From Mytilisepta virgata (taxonomy: Eukaryota > Mollusca > Bivalvia > Mytilida > Mytilidae), in NCBI GenBank assembly GCA_028015205.1, contig CM051518.1, forward strand, positions 56,530,372 to 56,594,371: DNA of 64,000 nucleotides. Direction: 5' to 3'. Shown one piece after another: positions 59,201-62,200 of the stretch (positions are counted from its first letter, which is position 1; the number at the start of each line of letters is the position of its first letter). The notes under the pieces were generated by a model. It was not told the origin of the DNA. It saw only the letters and a program-made list of their open reading frames with translations, and ran no database searches. The translations under genes and the position numbers were made by a program.

Positions 59201-62200
59201 GAAACATGACCCAGGGTATAAATGTGCGCACTATACATACCAAAAAACGGTAAGGGGGAATCACGGTATTGTTTATACGCATTGCTCTCAGTGTCGCTAC
59301 TATGCCGTTTCTTCATTATGGATTTTTTGATGGCGTAAATAGGCGAGAGACTACTTGACCATAGAAAATTTATGAGATAATTGAACATTATTGATTTTAT
59401 GGGAGTGATAACCCACTGGGGAAGCGAGGTATGTGTCATTTTGGTGCGTCTTACCATGGGAATAAGAAAATATATGGTTTAGGGGTGGGGATTTTAACGG
59501 TTTATGAGATAATTGAACATTATTGATTTGATGGGAGTGGTGATATCTCCTGGGGAAACGAGGTATTTGTCATTTGGTGCGTCTTACCATTGGGAATAAG
59601 AAAATATATGGTTTAGGGATGGGGATTTTAACGGTTTATGAGATAATTGAGCATTATTGATTTGATGGGAATGGTGATAATCCCCTGGGGAAGCGAGGTA
59701 TGTGTCATTTGGTGCATCTTTCCATGGGGAATAAGAAAATATATGGTTTAGGGGTGGGGATTTTAACGATTTATGAGATAATTGAACATTGTTGGTTTGA
59801 TGGAAGTGGTGATAACACCCTGAGAAAGCGAGGTATGTGTCATTTGGTGCGTCTTACCATGGGGAATAAGAAAATATATGGTTTAGGGGTGTGGATTTTT
59901 ACCGTTTATGAGATAATTGGACATAATTGATTTCTGGGGGTGAGGATCACCCAACTGAAAGAATGAGGTACGTGTCATTTAATGCGTCTTGTTATGGAAA
60001 ATAATAAAATATATAATTTAAAGCTATGGATTATAATTGCATATGAAATTTTTCAAAATTATTGACTTTGAGGGGTGGGGATGACATCTTAGAGGACCAA
60101 GGTATATGCCATTTAATAGGTTTGGTCGCGGTGTATAATAAAATATATGATATGAGATGGTTATTGGTCACTCTCATAGAGTTTTTCGATGAAAAAAAAT
60201 TTCCCCATAGGGTCCTATAATAAACCTCTAGCCTCTTTGAACTCCTCATTATACGTCTCAGTGACCCCCATCAAAAAATGAATAGTATTAGGCACATCTA
60301 GAAACATTGATCTTTCATCATGGAAAATCTCAGATCCATATCTCTGATGGTTATTGAGAACTCAAACCAACAAAATCGGAGAGGAAGAAAAAAAAAGTTC
60401 GATTAAAATTGCAAATCAAAATCTATAAGTCTCCCACTTCATTTGGGAGACTTAATTATGTATCATAGGTTGGAATTCTTCTTCATTTTATTTATCATCC
60501 ATACTTTTTGCAGAGCTAAAATGTTGAAATAGAATTCATCGAATATGTTGACTTTTGTTTACAATTTTATTTGTAAAAATTGGAAAAAGCATTGACAAAA
60601 GTTTTACATACTTATGAAGTCTTCTTTAGCTTTATCTGTGATACATCTATGATTTAATTAATAACGTATTACATGGTATGTACATATCACAATATTGTTT
60701 TGTAATAACCAATGAAAAATTCAATTAACATTCATTGTCTTAATAGACAATATTGTATTTTGTATATTTTTTTTAATCGCTAATATTGATTTGTTAGGAA
60801 AGCTCAGTGTAACATTCTTGCTCATAAAGTTGAAGAAAAAAGAAAGGGAGATAACTTGTCAATTTATTTTTAGGTCCACCTGGTCGACCTGGTTTGGATG
60901 GTTTACCTGGATTAACTGGGCTGCAGGGACCAAAAGGACAATCAGGAAATATGGGTACTCCAGGTACAAAAAGAATTATGTGCAAAGTGTATTTGATAAC
61001 CTACAAAGTTTTTCATTCATTTCAGACATGTCTCTTTTGCAGACATAAATATACAACATATAGTCATTGTCAGAAAATATATAATTTCAGACTGTTATCA
61101 TGAACCCTTTGTTATCCACATATGCAATAATCATTTGCCTTTCAAAAAGGACACCTTACCTTAGCAAGACATAATTTCTTGGAATTTTTAGATAAACTAT
61201 TGTTATCATGGTAACATGCTACATTAATAATACATTCAAATTTTGCTGAAATAACTTTTTCATGTTTTTAATGAATTACAATCATTGAAACCTTTCCTTT
61301 ACATCAGGTTTTGATGGACTTCCCGGAGACAGGGGAGATGATGGATTTGTAGGTGAAATAGGGCAGTTTGGACGTCCAGGTACCAAAGGTCCCCCTGGTG
61401 ATGATGGACGTTCTGGTTTTCCAGGACCCAAAGGGCAAAGAGTAAGAATTCTTTTATTCTAAAATTAGTTTTATCAGGCAACTTGTGTAATAAAATTCAT
61501 AATATAAAAGAAGAAAAAAAGGAATAAAATATTTCATTGAATATGCAGTGCACATTTTAAGATTAAGATATACATTTCCATCTAAAAATGTGCTACACAT
61601 GTATTGCGTATTCTGAAACAAAAAAGGGCCATGTGAGCTATTGCCATCACTGGACATCCGTCATAAACTTTCTTTTAAAGATCTTCTCCTCTGAAACCAC
61701 ACAGCCAATTGGAACAAAAGTTGGCAGCAATGGTACTTAGGTTGTCTTCTTTCAAAATTATATCTGATGATTCCGCCTTCCATCCAAGATGGCCGCCAGA
61801 ACTGAACATAGTTTAACACACGACCCGATGGGAAATTGACTTGAAAATCTTCTTGTCTGAAACCTTTAGGACAATTGGGACAAAATTTGGCAGCAATGGT
61901 CCATAGGCCACACTAAATTGATGTTTAGTTCTTGGATTTTGCCGCTCTGATTTTCAGACTTTGTAAATTTTTAGAAAAAAATGCTGAAAAATTACCTCAA
62001 TTCTTCATTTTTCAAGAAATTAAAAATAATAATGTTCACCCACTCCTAAAATTTTGTAAAAAATGGGGTATTTTTTCAACCTTTAACAATATTAAACTTA
62101 AAAAAAACTATGCCACATGTAAATTTGATCTTTGCCTAAAATTAAAATTTCACTCTCTCTCGCCTATTTATGCCATCAAAAAATCCAAATAACAAAAATT

